Assembly: GCF_008801695.1 (NCBI RefSeq)
Contig: NZ_VZPF01000040.1
Coordinates: forward strand, 1-45,002
Source of the DNA: Pantoea stewartii subsp. stewartii
Lineage (GTDB): Bacteria > Pseudomonadota > Gammaproteobacteria > Enterobacterales > Enterobacteriaceae
Length of the DNA: 45,002 nt
Direction: 5' to 3'
Shown here: positions 25,190-35,684 of the stretch, in pieces
How positions within the stretch are numbered: position 1 is the first letter of the stretch
Layout: each line of letters opens with the position of its first letter
Position numbers and translations under genes: made by a program
Notes under the pieces: generated by a model
Databases searched by the model: none
Seen by the model: only the letters and a program-made list of their open reading frames with translations
Told to the model about the DNA's origin: nothing

Positions 25190-25622
25190 ATGAATATTCG
25201 CCCCGCCCAGGCCAGGGACAGTTTCGTGTTGAGCGCGCTGTTAAGTGAATTAGGTTATGGCGGCACAGAGTCGTTTATTGAACAGCGCCTTGCCCAGTTG
25301 ATAACCGATCCCAGTGAAACGCTGCTGGTGGCCGAACACGGTAATCAGGTGCTGGGTTTTCTCTCTATGCACTTCATCCCACAACTGGCCCTGGCCGGTG
25401 ATTTTGCCCGCATCAGCTATTTTTGTATTGCCGATGGTGAGCGCAGCAAAGGGGTGGGACAGACGCCTGCTTAAGCAGGCTGAAGCGCTGGCGGCGCAAC
25501 ATGGCTGTGATCGCATGGAAGTACATTGTCATGCGTCACGCCTTAAAGCCAACCAGTTTTATGGCCGCGAAGGGTATGTTGAATCACCACGCTACCATGT
25601 GAAAGCCTTACAGCCATTATAA
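25190..25622 (+). pseudogene. GNAT-family N-acetyltransferase, frameshifted
   Basis: The first frame starts at 25190 and carries MNIRPAQARDSFVLSALL, LVAEHGNQVLGFLSMH and ARISYFCIADGERSKGVG, then stops at once. The second frame picks up RRLLKQAEALAAQHGCDRME, RLKANQFYGREGY and ends at 25622. Together they give a typical 143-residue acetyltransferase with the CoA-binding RSKGVGRRLL motif exactly at the break. The span of 433 bp is one base over whole codons. The extra base lies in GGGGTGGGACAG (about 25450-25462), a G-rich run prone to both mutation and base-call error. Substrate unknown. Confidence 0.85.
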
Positions 25623-25661
25623 GCGCCACAGCAGGGCTGCTGTCGGCAGGGAGGATGACGA

Positions 25662-26459
25662 ATGAAAGTCGCGCTGGGTCAGTTTGTCGTTAAACGGGAA
25701 TGGCAGGAGAATGCGCAAGCCTGTATAAACATGATGGCACAAGCCCGGGAAGCCAGCGCCGATCTGCTGGTGCTACCGGAGGCCGTGCTGGCCACAGATA
25801 TGACCAACCCTGACTGGATACGGGAAGCGGCCCAACCGCTGAACGGCCCGTTTCTGACCCAGTTACTGACCGCCAGCCAGGGGCAGACGCTGACGACCGT
25901 GTTCGGGATGCATGTGCCGGGCGACAGCCATAAAGTCTTTAACGTTCTGGTAGTCATTCGCGACGGCAAGATTCTGGCGGAATACCGCAAGCTGCATCTG
26001 TACGACGCCTTTTCAATGCAGGAATCGGCGCGGGTTGAGGCCGGTCAGGACGTGCCGCCGTTGGTGCCCGTGGCGGGCATGAACGTTGGGCTGATGACCT
26101 GCTATGACGTGCGGTTTCCGGAAATGGCACGACGTCTGGTGCTGGATGGTGCTGACGTGCTGGTCGTGCCATCAGCGTGGGTCAGAGGACCGCTAAAAGA
26201 GATGCACTGGGATTTACTCACCCGAACGCGAGCGCTGGAAAATACCTGTTATGTATTGGCGGTGGGCGAGTGCGGCGCACGTAATATTGGCAACAGTATG
26301 GTGATCGATCCGCTGGGCGTACCCATAAGTCGCGCCGCGGAGTCGCCTGCTTTGATCGTTGCCGATCTGGACCCACAGCGCATTGCGGCGGCGAGGGCTC
26401 TGCTGCCGGTGCTGGAGAACCGTCGCTTTGCCCGGCCAGAGCTGGATCCGGCGCGTTGA
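25662..26459 (+). CDS. ybeM: Deaminated-glutathione amidase (Nit1/YbeM, nitrilase superfamily)
   Basis: 265-residue cytosolic carbon-nitrogen hydrolase that removes faulty deaminated glutathione, a metabolite-repair function known for the Nit1/YbeM family. The catalytic triad is visible as Glu40 (LVLPEAVL), Lys110 (YRKLHLYDAF) and Cys147 (LMTCYDVRFPE). WVRGPLKEMHW and ARNIGNSMVIDP match E. coli YbeM. Many E. coli K-12 strains carry a disrupted copy; here it is intact. It lies between the broken acetyltransferase and tatE, as in the E. coli order crcB-ybeM-tatE. Confidence 0.9.
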   Translation: MKVALGQFVVKREWQENAQACINMMAQAREASADLLVLPEAVLATDMTNPDWIREAAQPLNGPFLTQLLTASQGQTLTTVFGMHVPGDSHKVFNVLVVIRDGKILAEYRKLHLYDAFSMQESARVEAGQDVPPLVPVAGMNVGLMTCYDVRFPEMARRLVLDGADVLVVPSAWVRGPLKEMHWDLLTRTRALENTCYVLAVGECGARNIGNSMVIDPLGVPISRAAESPALIVADLDPQRIAAARALLPVLENRRFARPELDPAR

Positions 26460-26604
26460 TCCCCGAGGCGCAGGGGAACGGGCAAAGCGTAGCGCATAAA
26501 ATGCGTCGGACGTTTTCTTACTCTGTTACAGATTCCGCTTGAGGTTGCCCCTAAACTGCGCCTAAATAGTCATTACCGTTATTCGTCAGATTATAAGGTT
26601 AAAT

Positions 26605-26808
26605 ATGGAAGGTATCAGTATTGCCAAGCTGCTGATTATCGGTGCGCTTATCGTACTGCTTTTTGGCACCAACAAGTTACGCTCTCTGGGTGGCGATCTG
26701 GGCTCCGCAATCAAAGGCTTTAAAAAGGCTATGAAAGACGAAGATTCCAGTGCAGCACGTACCTCAGCGGAAGAAACCCCTGCAGAACGCGTTTCTCATA
26801 AAGAGTAA
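26605..26808 (+). CDS. tatE: Twin-arginine translocase subunit TatE
   Basis: 67-residue TatA-like subunit of the twin-arginine export system. One N-terminal membrane helix ([18 protein letters not shown]), the hinge [12 protein letters not shown], an amphipathic helix ([14 protein letters not shown]) and a charged C-tail ending SHKE as in E. coli TatE. Monocistronic, separate from tatABC, and able to substitute partly for TatA. Confidence 0.93.
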   Translation: MEGISIAKLLIIGALIVLLFGTNKLRSLGGDLGSAIKGFKKAMKDEDSSAARTSAEETPAERVSHKE

Positions 26809-26854
26809 GACCGCGTCAGAATGACAGAAGTGTTACTTTTTATTTCTGACTGCA

Positions 26855-26893
26855 GAAAAAAACCAGATTGCGGACAATCTGGTTTTTGTTTTT
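26855..26893. terminator. Bidirectional terminator between tatE and lipA
   Basis: Perfect 10-bp stem AACCAGATTG / CAATCTGGTT with loop CGGA, flanked by A-run and T-run, so it can end transcription from both convergent genes. Confidence 0.9.
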
Positions 26894-26919
26894 TCTGCAC
26901 CTGACACAACGGCAAATGC

Positions 26920-27885
26920 TTATTTCACTTCCAGCCCTTTTGCCTGCATATCCGCGTGATAAGAAGAACGCACAAAGGGTCCACAGGCCGCGTGGGTAAA
27001 GCCCATCGCCAGCGCTTCTTCTTTCATTTCATCGAACTCCGCCGGGCTGACATAACGCTGAACAGGTAAATGGTGGCGGCTGGGCTGCAAGTACTGTCCC
27101 AGAGTAAGCATTGTCACACCGTGACGACGGAGATCGCGCATGACCTCAATGATTTCAGCATTGGTTTCACCCAGACCAACCATTAAACCGGATTTCGTCG
27201 GTACATCAGGATGCGCCTCTTTAAAACGCTCCAGCAGCTTCAGCGACCATTCATAGTTGGCACCCGGACGCACCTGACGGTATACACGCGGCACGTTCTC
27301 AAGGTTGTGGTTAAACACATCCGGTGGGGTGGCGGTCAGAATCTCGAGCGCACGATCCATGCGACCACGGAAGTCGGGTACCAGCGTTTCGATCTTGATA
27401 TTAGGGCTTTTTTCGCGGATGGCGGTAATACAGTCCGCAAAATGCTGAGCACCGCCGTCGCGCAGATCGTCGCGGTCCACGGAGGTGATTACCACATAGC
27501 GCAATGCCATGTCGGCAATGGTCTGTGCCAGCTTACCGGGTTCATTCGCGTCGGGCGCGTTGGGGCGACCGTGTGCCACATCGCAGAACGGGCAACGGCG
27601 GGTACAAATTGCACCCAGAATCATAAAGGTGGCGGTACCGTGGTTAAAGCATTCGGCAAGGTTAGGGCAGGAGGCTTCTTCACAAACAGAGTGCAGACCG
27701 TTTTTACGCATCGCCGCTTTAATGCCCTGAATACGACTGGAGTCCGCAGGCAGTTTGATTTTCATCCACTCCGGCTTGCGTAAGATTTCTTGCCGGTCAA
27801 CGGCCACGGTTTTCACCGGGATCAGCGCCATTTTGTCTGCGTCACGGTATTTGACGCCGCGTTCCATCTGAATTGGTTTACTCAT
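26920..27885 (-). CDS. lipA: Lipoyl synthase LipA
   Basis: Radical-SAM enzyme that inserts two sulfurs into octanoyl groups to make lipoyl cofactor. Length 321, the same as E. coli. The auxiliary cluster cysteines are Cys68, Cys73 and Cys79, and the radical-SAM cluster is Cys94-x3-Cys98-x2-Cys101 (CTRRCPFC). It uses the octanoyl-protein made by LipB, encoded just upstream on the same strand across 169 bp. The E. coli ybeF gene between them is absent. Confidence 0.97.
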   Translation of the reverse strand: MSKPIQMERGVKYRDADKMALIPVKTVAVDRQEILRKPEWMKIKLPADSSRIQGIKAAMRKNGLHSVCEEASCPNLAECFNHGTATFMILGAICTRRCPFCDVAHGRPNAPDANEPGKLAQTIADMALRYVVITSVDRDDLRDGGAQHFADCITAIREKSPNIKIETLVPDFRGRMDRALEILTATPPDVFNHNLENVPRVYRQVRPGANYEWSLKLLERFKEAHPDVPTKSGLMVGLGETNAEIIEVMRDLRRHGVTMLTLGQYLQPSRHHLPVQRYVSPAEFDEMKEEALAMGFTHAACGPFVRSSYHADMQAKGLEVK

Positions 27886-28054
27886 AAATCAGCAGGTTCC
27901 GGTCGGATTGCGATTTGAAAGCTGTCTCACTCAACCCGAGAAGGCGGCTTTCAACTTTATTTGAAAAAAGTGCAAAAATTATATCATCTCAGCGGCCAGG
28001 AAGCAGCCACAGACGTGCGTGATAAGTTACATATTTGTAAATACGCACGCACCG

Positions 28055-28711
28055 TCAAGGTAAGGCCGGTTCCGCCTCATGCCATTCCACCTGCTGATAA
28101 CCTAACTGGCGGGCGAAGGTCTCGGCAAGCCGTGGGCGGACATCCGCCAGCGTGACCTCCGGGCAAAAATGTTTTAACTGCGTCATGTGCATGCCCGCGT
28201 AACCGCAGGGGTTGATACGCAAAAACGGGCTCAGATCCATATCGACATTGAGAGCCAGCCCATGAAACGAGCATCCTTTGCGAATGCGCAGGCCCAGCGA
28301 GCAGATTTTTTCTTCTCCGACATAAACGCCGGGTGCATCGGCGCGCGCCCGAGCCGCCACACCAAAGCTGTCCAGTACGGCGATCACCGTTTCTTCTAAC
28401 GCGGTGACAAGCTGACGCACGCCGGTTTTGCGACGTTTAACATCGATCAGCACATACATGATCTGCTGGCCCGGACCGTGATAGGTCACCTGGCCGCCGC
28501 GATCGCTCTGTACCACCGGAATCGAGCCGGGCATCAACAGGTGCTCGGCTTTGCCTGCCTGGCCCTGGGTAAAGACCGGCGGGTGTTCAACCAGCCAGAC
28601 TTCATCACGGCTTTCGGCGTCGCGCTGGTCGGTGTAGCGATGCATCGCGTCTGAGGTTAACTGCCAGTCACATAAACCAGGCTGGCGAATAAGGAGCGTT
28701 TCAGCTGACAA
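28055..28711 (-). CDS. lipB: Octanoyltransferase LipB
   Basis: Transfers octanoate from acyl carrier protein to lipoyl domains, the first step of lipoate synthesis. 218 residues from a TTG start, as annotated for E. coli lipB. The catalytic Cys169 lies in [10 protein letters not shown] and Lys135 in [21 protein letters not shown] is intact. Follows ybeD on the same strand, separated by a terminator hairpin. Confidence 0.95.
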   Translation of the reverse strand: MSAETLLIRQPGLCDWQLTSDAMHRYTDQRDAESRDEVWLVEHPPVFTQGQAGKAEHLLMPGSIPVVQSDRGGQVTYHGPGQQIMYVLIDVKRRKTGVRQLVTALEETVIAVLDSFGVAARARADAPGVYVGEEKICSLGLRIRKGCSFHGLALNVDMDLSPFLRINPCGYAGMHMTQLKHFCPEVTLADVRPRLAETFARQLGYQQVEWHEAEPALP

Positions 28712-28824
28712 AACGAATATCCGTTAAGAGGGCAGAGGCTGAGTATAACGCCGGCCGCGCGGAAGTGAAATGATGAGCGTAAAAGGAAGGCTGAGACATT
28801 TTCCGCCGCACCGGCGCGGTCTGC

Positions 28825-28864
28825 AAACAAAAACGGGCCATTCGGTAGCACCGACATGGCCCGT
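28825..28864 (-). terminator. Terminator after ybeD
   Basis: ACGGGCCA / TGGCCCGT stem with a long partly self-pairing loop; on the minus strand it is followed by TTTTTGTTT. It separates ybeD from lipB. Confidence 0.75.
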
Positions 28865-28884
28865 TGGCAGTATGACTGACAGTG

Positions 28885-29148
28885 TTACAACACCATGCGC
28901 ACGATTTCAATTTTGCCCAGTTCTTCATACAGGGTTTCAACCTGTTCGATATGTGTCGCATTAATGGTGACGTTGACCGAGTGATAGTTACCCTTGCTGC
29001 TCGGTTTCACCTCAGGGCTGTAATCGCCGGGAGCATGGCGCTGCACCACTTCAAGCACCAAATCAACCAGCTCCGGTTGTGCCAGCCCCATCACTTTATA
29101 GGTAAACGGGGTCGGGAATTCGAGCAGTTCATTCAGTTTGGTTTTCAT
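28885..29148 (-). CDS. ybeD: YbeD (DUF493) conserved regulatory-like protein
   Basis: 87-residue cytosolic protein with an ACT-like alpha/beta fold, nearly identical to E. coli YbeD ([47 protein letters not shown]). The ATG at 29148 follows GGAG; a GTG two codons earlier is less likely. Function is not established; the fold suggests ligand-binding regulation. It lies between dacA and lipB, the standard order. Confidence 0.92.
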   Translation of the reverse strand: MKTKLNELLEFPTPFTYKVMGLAQPELVDLVLEVVQRHAPGDYSPEVKPSSKGNYHSVNVTINATHIEQVETLYEELGKIEIVRMVL

Positions 29149-29164
29149 AATCACTCCGGTACTT

Positions 29165-29193
29165 AAAAAACAGGCTCCCGCCGAAGCGGGAGC
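29165..29193 (-). terminator. Terminator of dacA
   Basis: Stem GCTCCCGC / GCGGGAGC with a tetraloop, followed by T6 on the minus strand, about 60 bp after the dacA stop. Confidence 0.9.
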
Positions 29194-29251
29194 ATCATAT
29201 TAACCTGTAATGGGGGCGAGGTGGCGGTTTTTCAACCGCCGCCATGCACCT

Positions 29252-30463
29252 TTAACCAAACCAGTGATGGAACATCAGTTTGATGTAGTCAACGATACGG
29301 CTAAAGAAGCCGCCTTCAGAGACTTCGTTCAGCACCACCAGAGGGCGTTGATCGATGGTTTTGCCATCTAACTGGAAGTTGATGCTGCCCACAACCTGAT
29401 TTTTCTTCAACGGCGCATGCAGTTCAGTATTGCTCAGCACATAGCTGGCTTTCAGGTCTTTCATACGGCCACGAGGAATGGTCAGATACGCATCTTTTTC
29501 CACGCCCAGCTGTACGCGATCGCTGTTACCAAACCACACGGGCTCAGAGGCAAACTCTTTGCCGGCTTTCAACGGTGCAACCGTTTCAAAGAAGCGGAAG
29601 CCCCAAGTCAGCAGCTTTTTGCTTTCGGTTTCACGGCCCTTAAAGGTATGTCCACCCATTACGGCGGAAATCAGGCGCATCTGACCTTCTGTCGCAGAGG
29701 CAACCAGGTTATAGCCCGCCGCTGCGGTGTGGCCGGTTTTGATCCCGTCGACCGACAGACTGGTATCCCACAGCAGACCATTACGGTTCATCTGGCGAAT
29801 GTTGTTGAAGGTAAACTCTTTTTCTTTGTAAACCGCATACTCTTCCGGCACATCACGGATAAGCGCCTGACCAATCAACGCCATATCACGGGCGGAGCTG
29901 TATTGGCCTTCGGCGTCCAGGCCATGGACGGTCTGGAAGTGCGTGTTCTGCAGACCCAGCGCTTTCACGTAGTTGTTCATCAGCCCTACGAAAGCATCCT
30001 GGCTGCCGGCAACATAGTCCGCCATCGCGACGCAGGCATCATTACCAGACTGCAGGACGATACCGCGCGTTAACTGAGAAACCGGTACGCGATCGCCGGG
30101 TTTCAGGAACATCAGTGATGATCCTTTAAAGACCGGATTGCCCGTTGCCCAGGCATCCTGACCAACAGTCACCATGTCGTCCTGATGAATTTTCCCGGCT
30201 TTCACTGCCTGACCGATCACGTAGCTGGTCATCATCTTCGTCAGACTGGCAGGATCGCGGCGTGCATCGGCGTTCTTTTCAGCCAGCACTTTGCCTGAGT
30301 TGTAGTCGATTAGAACGTAGGCTTCCGCATCAATATCCGGAACGCCCGGAATCATGGTCTTAAGATTGACATCATCAGCAATGGCGGCATGGCTGAGAGA
30401 GAAAGCGATCAGTGATCCCACTGTCAGGCGTTTTAACAAACGAGAAGGTTTCAGCGTGTTCAT
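29252..30463 (-). CDS. dacA: D-alanyl-D-alanine carboxypeptidase DacA (PBP5)
   Basis: Periplasmic penicillin-binding protein that removes the terminal D-alanine from peptidoglycan pentapeptides and helps keep rod shape. From the ATG at 30463 the protein is 403 residues, exactly the E. coli length; earlier ATGs at 30484 and 30508 only add residues before the signal peptide. Catalytic Ser73 in SLTK (precursor numbering), SGN in LQSGNDACV and KTG in DGIKTGHT are present. The C-terminal amphipathic anchor ([18 protein letters not shown]) attaches it to the inner membrane. Confidence 0.96.
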   Translation of the reverse strand: MNTLKPSRLLKRLTVGSLIAFSLSHAAIADDVNLKTMIPGVPDIDAEAYVLIDYNSGKVLAEKNADARRDPASLTKMMTSYVIGQAVKAGKIHQDDMVTVGQDAWATGNPVFKGSSLMFLKPGDRVPVSQLTRGIVLQSGNDACVAMADYVAGSQDAFVGLMNNYVKALGLQNTHFQTVHGLDAEGQYSSARDMALIGQALIRDVPEEYAVYKEKEFTFNNIRQMNRNGLLWDTSLSVDGIKTGHTAAAGYNLVASATEGQMRLISAVMGGHTFKGRETESKKLLTWGFRFFETVAPLKAGKEFASEPVWFGNSDRVQLGVEKDAYLTIPRGRMKDLKASYVLSNTELHAPLKKNQVVGSINFQLDGKTIDQRPLVVLNEVSEGGFFSRIVDYIKLMFHHWFG

Positions 30464-30595
30464 GTGTGGGACGACAACATCCATGGGTTTAGGGTTAAAA
30501 AAAGTCATTCATCATAACAAATGCCTGATTAACAGGCACCCGGCTTGATAACTGGGTTGTTAACAGACGTTACCAGTCATGAGTAAAGCTGTTGT

Positions 30596-31732
30596 TTAAC
30601 GACCTGCGGTGGTCACAAAAGCCGCGCTCTGACCCTCACGGCTCAGGCGCTGCTGTAGCGCCACAGCTTCGGCACGGGTTTTGTAACCGCCGAGCTGTAC
30701 GCGATAAACGTTGTTCCCCGCGTTTTCCACTGCGCCGGGTACGCCGAAGCGCTGGCGCAGACTGCTGAGCAGCTGGCGCGCACGTGCTGCATCATTGATA
30801 GCGCTGACCTGGACGACATAGCCGGACAGCGAAGCGCTGCTGCTCTGGCTGGATGAAGCGGCGTGAGGCGCGGCGGCGCTGGCAACGACCGGTGCGGCAG
30901 CGGCAGTGGCGGGGGCCGCCTCTGGCTCACTGCCTTCCAGAACACCGCTCGGTAAGGGCTGAGGGGCCCCCAGAAAACCACTGCTCTGAACGGGCGCGCC
31001 CATGGCATTGTCCGTTTTCAGAGTAGCATTACTGATGGGCGACACGTCCTGTGCGGCAGGTGCCGTTTCCATTGCCGGTGCCGTTTGCGTCTGACCGCCG
31101 CCGTTCATGACGGAGGGCGAACTCATGACGGGGCCGTTCAGATCGGGACGCGCGGGCAGGGCGTAACTCTGTTTTGCCACAACAGTGCCGATAGTACCCG
31201 GACCCGAGAGCGTGCCATCTGGCGCGACGCTGATGTAATCCACACGGACGCGGGTGTTATTGGAGATGTTCAGACGATCGCCGGCCGCACGCGACAGATC
31301 GATAATGCGTCCTGGCGTGTAAGGGCCACGATCGTTAACGCGCACGACAATCTGACGTCCGTTGGCCAGATTCGTGACGCGCACATAACTTGGCAGCGGC
31401 AGTGTCGGATGCGCGGCGGTCAGGGCATCCGGATCAAAAGCCTCGCCGATGGCGGTACGGCTGCCCTGGGCTTCGTCGCCATACCAGGCTGCTAATCCGA
31501 CTTCACTGTAGTTAGCCGGATTTTTGATGATGTGATAAGTCTTGCCATTGACGCTGTAGTCCTGACTGGTCGACGGATTGACCGGCTCATAACGCGGCTC
31601 AACGCCAGGAATTTCCACCACCGGGCCATTGTAGGCGGGCTGGGGTGGAGCACTCTGCTGTTGCGGTTCCTGGGTAGAACATGCAGCCAACACCATTGAA
31701 GCCAATACAACGCCAAGCCAGTCCTTACGCAT
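30596..31732 (-). CDS. rlpA: Septal-ring lytic transglycosylase/lipoprotein RlpA
   Basis: 378-residue outer-membrane lipoprotein. The start at 31732 follows AAGAGG; a GTG six codons earlier would overlap rodA. Lipobox VLAAC places the lipidated residue at Cys18. The double-psi beta-barrel domain (GLAAWYGDEAQGSRTAIGEAF, RVNDRGPYTPGRIIDLS in pieces) is about 75-165, a Pro/Ala/Ser-rich linker fills 190-300, and the C-terminal SPOR domain (GYVVQVSAI ... YRVQLGGYKTRAEA) binds denuded glycan at the septum. The key DRGPY motif is intact, and WYGDE here differs from the E. coli IYDAE, which lacks enzyme activity. Confidence 0.93.
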   Translation of the reverse strand: MRKDWLGVVLASMVLAACSTQEPQQQSAPPQPAYNGPVVEIPGVEPRYEPVNPSTSQDYSVNGKTYHIIKNPANYSEVGLAAWYGDEAQGSRTAIGEAFDPDALTAAHPTLPLPSYVRVTNLANGRQIVVRVNDRGPYTPGRIIDLSRAAGDRLNISNNTRVRVDYISVAPDGTLSGPGTIGTVVAKQSYALPARPDLNGPVMSSPSVMNGGGQTQTAPAMETAPAAQDVSPISNATLKTDNAMGAPVQSSGFLGAPQPLPSGVLEGSEPEAAPATAAAAPVVASAAAPHAASSSQSSSASLSGYVVQVSAINDAARARQLLSSLRQRFGVPGAVENAGNNVYRVQLGGYKTRAEAVALQQRLSREGQSAAFVTTAGR

Positions 31733-31742
31733 CTGCGACCTC

Positions 31743-32861
31743 TTAAACACTTTTAGATAACATTTTTCGGTGTGTGTGGATCGACATTACGATGCCAAAT
31801 CCCGCCATAAGCACAATAAGCGCCGAGCCGCCATAGCTGACCAGCGGCAGCGGAACGCCAACCACCGGTAAGATACCACTAACCATGCCAATGTTAACGA
31901 AAACATAGACGAATAAAATCAACATTAATCCGCCCGCCATGACGCGCCCAAAGGTGGTCTGTGCCCGGGCGGCGACGATCAGGCCGCGCATGATTAACAG
32001 CAGGTAGAGCACCAGCAGTAACAACACGCCGACCAGACCCAGCTCTTCGGCCAGCACGGCAAAAATAAAGTCCGTATGACGTTCCGGCAAGAATTCCAGC
32101 TGTGACTGAGTACCGTGCAGCCAGCCTTTACCGCGCAAGCCGCCGGAGCCAATGGCGATTTTTGACTGAATGATGTGATAGCCCGCGCCCAATGGGTCGC
32201 TTTCCGGATCAAGCAGCATCATCACGCGGTCTCGCTGATAATCATGCATCAGGAAGAACCACAGGATAGGAATAAAGGCTGCGACCAGCAGGACGGCAAT
32301 GCCAATCAGTTTCCAGCTCATGCCCGACAGAAACAGCACAAACAGCCCGGACGCGGCGATGAGAATCGAGGTGCCGAGGTCAGGCTGTGCGGCCACCAGC
32401 AGTGTGGGAAGAAAAATCAGCACCAGCGCAATTGCGGTATTCTTCAGGGTAGGTGGACAGACATCGCGGTTAATAAAACGCGCCACCATTAACGGCACCG
32501 CAATTTTGGCGATCTCGGAAGGCTGAAAGCGGACAAACCCCAAATCCAGCCAGCGCTGTGCGCCTTTACTGATTTGCCCAAAAGCATCCACCGCGATCAG
32601 CAGAATGACGCAGATAATATACAGATAAGGTGCCCAGCCTTCATACACTCGCGGCGGGACCTGCGCCAGCACCAGCATCACCACTAATCCCATGGCGATC
32701 TGGCCCAGTTTACGTTCCATCATGCCGGGATCCTGGCCGCTGGCACTCCAGATAACAATGGCGCTGTAGGTCAGTAGCGCAAGGATGATCAGCATAAACA
32801 GCGGATCAATGTGCATGCGCATCCAGATCGTCCGCTTCTGCGGGCTGTCATTCATCGACAT
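31743..32861 (-). CDS. mrdB: Peptidoglycan glycosyltransferase RodA (MrdB)
   Basis: SEDS-family polymerase that makes glycan strands for side-wall elongation with PBP2. 372 residues with ten hydrophobic segments. SEDS marks are [35 protein letters not shown] (catalytic Asp region) and [16 protein letters not shown]. The start at 32861 has AAGGTGA upstream inside the end of mrdA, only 2 bp after the mrdA stop, so translation is likely coupled. Confidence 0.96.
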   Translation of the reverse strand: MSMNDSPQKRTIWMRMHIDPLFMLIILALLTYSAIVIWSASGQDPGMMERKLGQIAMGLVVMLVLAQVPPRVYEGWAPYLYIICVILLIAVDAFGQISKGAQRWLDLGFVRFQPSEIAKIAVPLMVARFINRDVCPPTLKNTAIALVLIFLPTLLVAAQPDLGTSILIAASGLFVLFLSGMSWKLIGIAVLLVAAFIPILWFFLMHDYQRDRVMMLLDPESDPLGAGYHIIQSKIAIGSGGLRGKGWLHGTQSQLEFLPERHTDFIFAVLAEELGLVGVLLLLVLYLLLIMRGLIVAARAQTTFGRVMAGGLMLILFVYVFVNIGMVSGILPVVGVPLPLVSYGGSALIVLMAGFGIVMSIHTHRKMLSKSV

Positions 32862-32863
32862 GA

Positions 32864-34768
32864 TTATTCACCTTCATAGCCAGGTGGTGTAGGCGCAGCA
32901 TCCGGCAGGACAGTATTGTTATCGCCTAACATAATGTGATCCAGAATCTGGCGCATGACCGTGCCCACTGCCGGACCGGCCCCGCCGTTTTCCAGAATCA
33001 TGGTGACGGCAACGCGTGGTTTATCGTAAGGCGCGAAAGCGGTCATCAGCTTATGGTCACGTAAGCGTTCAGCGATTTTATGCGCATTATACGTTTCGTT
33101 CTCTTTCAGACCGAAGACCTGTGCGGTACCGGACTTCGCGGCAATTTTGTAAGGCGCATCGGCAAAGCTTTTGTGGGCCGTGCCGTTTGGCCGGTTGGCG
33201 ACGCCGTACATGCCGTCTTTGGCAATTTCCCAGTAGCCAGAGTGGATATCGCCAATCGGCTGGGAAGGCGGCTGACGATAAGGCACCAGCGTACGGCCTT
33301 CACGGGTCGCGCGCAGCAAATGCGGCACTTTGATGATGCCGTCGTTGATAAGAATCATCATCGCTTTGTTCATCTGCAACGGTGTCGCTGTCCAGTAACC
33401 CTGACCGATGCCGACTGGAATGGTATCGCCTTGATACCAGGGCTTTTTAAATCGACGCATTTTCCAGTCACGCGTCGGCATGTTGCCAGCGCTTTCCTGA
33501 GGCAGGTCAACGCCGGTGCGCATGCCATAGCCAAATTTCGTCATCCACTCCGACAGACGATCGATGCCCATGTCATAGGCAACCTGATAAAAGAAGGTAT
33601 CAGCGGACTCTTCCAGCGATTTGGTGACATTCAGGCGACCATGTCCCCATTTTTTCCAGTCACGGTAGCGTTTCTCGGAGCCGGGGAGTTGCCACCAGCC
33701 CGGATCGAACAGGCTGGTATTGCGGTTAATCACCCCCGCACTCAGGGCGGAGACGGCAACATAGGGTTTAACGGTAGAAGCAGGCGGATAAGCGGCCTGA
33801 ATCGCACGGTTATAGAGTGGGCGATTTTCATCGTTCAGCAAGCCGCGATAGTCTTTGCTGGAAATGCCGTCAACGAACAGGTTGGGATCGTAGCTGGGGG
33901 TCGACACCATCGCCAGAATCTCACCGGTGCGCGGATCGCTGACCACGACCGCTGCACGACTACCGGCCAGCAGCGTTTCAATATACTGCTGCAGCTTGAG
34001 ATCGATAGTCAGATAAATATCACGACCGGCCTGGGGCGACTGCTCGTGCAACTGCCGTATGACCCGGCCACGGTTGTTAACTTCGACCTCTTCATAGCCG
34101 GTTTTGCCATGCAGCAGGTCTTCGTAATAGGCTTCGATACCGAGTTTGCCGATATCATGCGTCGCCGCATAGTTGGGCCATTTTCCCTCTTTATCCAGAC
34201 GGGCTACGTCGCGGTCGTTAACTTTCGACACATAGCCCACAACATGAGTCAGTGTCTGGCCATAGGGATAGTAGCGGCGCTGGTAGCCTTTCACTTCTAC
34301 GCCAGGAAAGCGGTACTGATTTACCGCAAAGCGCGCCACCTGCACCTCATTCAACCCGGTTTTAACCGGAATCGACGTGAAGCGGCGTGAACGTTTACGC
34401 TCTTTTTCAAACGCCTCGATATCCTCATCGGTGAGTTCGAGGACCGGACGCAAATTTTGCAGGGTTTGTTTCAGGTCATCGACCTTTTCCGGCACCAGTT
34501 CCGCCTGGTAAATGGTCCGGTTCAGGGCCAGCGGCGTACCCGTGCGGTCATAGATGATGCCGCGGCTGGGCGCGACCGGCACCAGTTTGATTCGGTTTTC
34601 GTTGGAGCGGGTACTGTAATCGTCGAAACGTAAAATCTGCAGGTGATAGAGATTAACCACCAGCACGGAGGAGAGCAGTAAGACGCCGACAAAAGCAATA
34701 AAAGTCCTGCGGACAAAGACTTTTTGTTCGGCGCTGTAATCGCGAAAGGCGTTGCTTTGTAATTTCAT
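32864..34768 (-). CDS. mrdA: Penicillin-binding protein 2 (MrdA)
   Basis: Class B transpeptidase of the elongasome that cross-links new side-wall peptidoglycan. 634 residues (E. coli 633). One membrane helix about 20-42, a pedestal domain, and the transpeptidase with catalytic Ser331 in [12 protein letters not shown] in [10 protein letters not shown] and KSGTAQ near 545. It lies between rlmH and rodA in the fixed elongasome order. A long antisense frame covers much of it but has no family features. Confidence 0.97.
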   Translation of the reverse strand: MKLQSNAFRDYSAEQKVFVRRTFIAFVGVLLLSSVLVVNLYHLQILRFDDYSTRSNENRIKLVPVAPSRGIIYDRTGTPLALNRTIYQAELVPEKVDDLKQTLQNLRPVLELTDEDIEAFEKERKRSRRFTSIPVKTGLNEVQVARFAVNQYRFPGVEVKGYQRRYYPYGQTLTHVVGYVSKVNDRDVARLDKEGKWPNYAATHDIGKLGIEAYYEDLLHGKTGYEEVEVNNRGRVIRQLHEQSPQAGRDIYLTIDLKLQQYIETLLAGSRAAVVVSDPRTGEILAMVSTPSYDPNLFVDGISSKDYRGLLNDENRPLYNRAIQAAYPPASTVKPYVAVSALSAGVINRNTSLFDPGWWQLPGSEKRYRDWKKWGHGRLNVTKSLEESADTFFYQVAYDMGIDRLSEWMTKFGYGMRTGVDLPQESAGNMPTRDWKMRRFKKPWYQGDTIPVGIGQGYWTATPLQMNKAMMILINDGIIKVPHLLRATREGRTLVPYRQPPSQPIGDIHSGYWEIAKDGMYGVANRPNGTAHKSFADAPYKIAAKSGTAQVFGLKENETYNAHKIAERLRDHKLMTAFAPYDKPRVAVTMILENGGAGPAVGTVMRQILDHIMLGDNNTVLPDAAPTPPGYEGE

Positions 34769-34802
34769 CCGCTACTTGTAATGTCTGGAGTGAGCTTATC
34801 GG

Positions 34803-35273
34803 TTATTCACGATGATAAGGATGATTTGTCGTAATGCTCCATGCGCGATAGAGACTTTCGGCAACCAGCACGCGCACCAGCGGATGAGGCAACGTTAAGG
34901 CCGAAAGCGACCAGCTCTGTTCCGCCGCCGCTTTGCAGGCTGGCGCTAACCCTTCCGGGCCGCCAATCAGCAGGCTGACATCGCGGCCATCCTGTTTCCA
35001 GCGTTCCAGCTGTTGGGCCAACTGTGGGGTTTCCCAGGGCTGTCCGGGAATATCCAGCGTGACAATCCGGTTGCCTTTACCTGTGGCGGCCAGCATCGCT
35101 TCACCTTCCTTTTCCAGGATGCGTTTGATGTCGGCATTTTTACCCCGTTTGCCCGCCGGAACTTCCGTCAGTTCAAACGGCATGTCTTTGGGAAAACGAC
35201 GCAGGTATTCCATAAAACCGGTCTGCACCCAGTCAGGCATTTTGGTGCCGACGGCAACAAGCTGCAATTTCAC
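34803..35273 (-). CDS. rlmH: 23S rRNA (pseudouridine-1915-N3)-methyltransferase RlmH
   Basis: 156-residue SPOUT methyltransferase that methylates pseudouridine 1915 in helix 69 of the 70S ribosome. The knotted cofactor site is visible as [11 protein letters not shown] and [17 protein letters not shown], ending in the typical YHRE. 3 bp separate it from rsfS upstream, giving a small ribosome-related operon. Confidence 0.96.
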   Translation of the reverse strand: MKLQLVAVGTKMPDWVQTGFMEYLRRFPKDMPFELTEVPAGKRGKNADIKRILEKEGEAMLAATGKGNRIVTLDIPGQPWETPQLAQQLERWKQDGRDVSLLIGGPEGLAPACKAAAEQSWSLSALTLPHPLVRVLVAESLYRAWSITTNHPYHRE

Positions 35274-35276
35274 CGC

Positions 35277-35594
35277 TTAACCCCAGAGCTTTTCCAGTTC
35301 ATATAACTGACGGCTCTCTTCCTGCATCACATGCACGATGACTTCACCGAGGTCGACCACAACCCAGTCAGCGGCCGTCTTGCCTTCAACGCCCAGCGGC
35401 ATCAGGCCGGCGGCGCGGGATTCCTGCTCAACGTGTTCAGCGATTGAGGTAACGTGGCGCGTCGAGGTGCCGGTGCAGATGATCATGAAATCAGTAATGC
35501 TTGATTTACCCTGAACGTCGAGGGTGACTATGTTCTGACCTTTCAAATCATCAATCTTATCAACAACGAACTCTTGGAGTGCTTTACCTTGCAA
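35277..35594 (-). CDS. rsfS: Ribosomal silencing factor RsfS
   Basis: 105-residue protein that binds L14 on the large subunit and blocks subunit joining in stationary phase. DUF143 pattern is clear ([49 protein letters not shown]). In E. coli the cobC gene lies between rsfS and nadD; here only 90 bp with no gene separate them. Confidence 0.96.
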   Translation of the reverse strand: MQGKALQEFVVDKIDDLKGQNIVTLDVQGKSSITDFMIICTGTSTRHVTSIAEHVEQESRAAGLMPLGVEGKTAADWVVVDLGEVIVHVMQEESRQLYELEKLWG

Positions 35595-35684
35595 AAGGTT
35601 CCCCTTTAAAAACTGGTGAGAGCGGGCTGGCTGACGCCCGGGATACAGCCGAAAAATTTAGCGGCGTAGTATATCACGCCCATA

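Noticed and set aside
27211..27783. 190-codon frame antisense to lipA
   Set aside because: Shadow of lipA with no start signal or family features.
33080..34390. 436-codon open frame antisense to mrdA
   Set aside because: It lies opposite a complete, well-conserved PBP2 gene, has no recognisable motif and reflects the codon pattern of the real gene.
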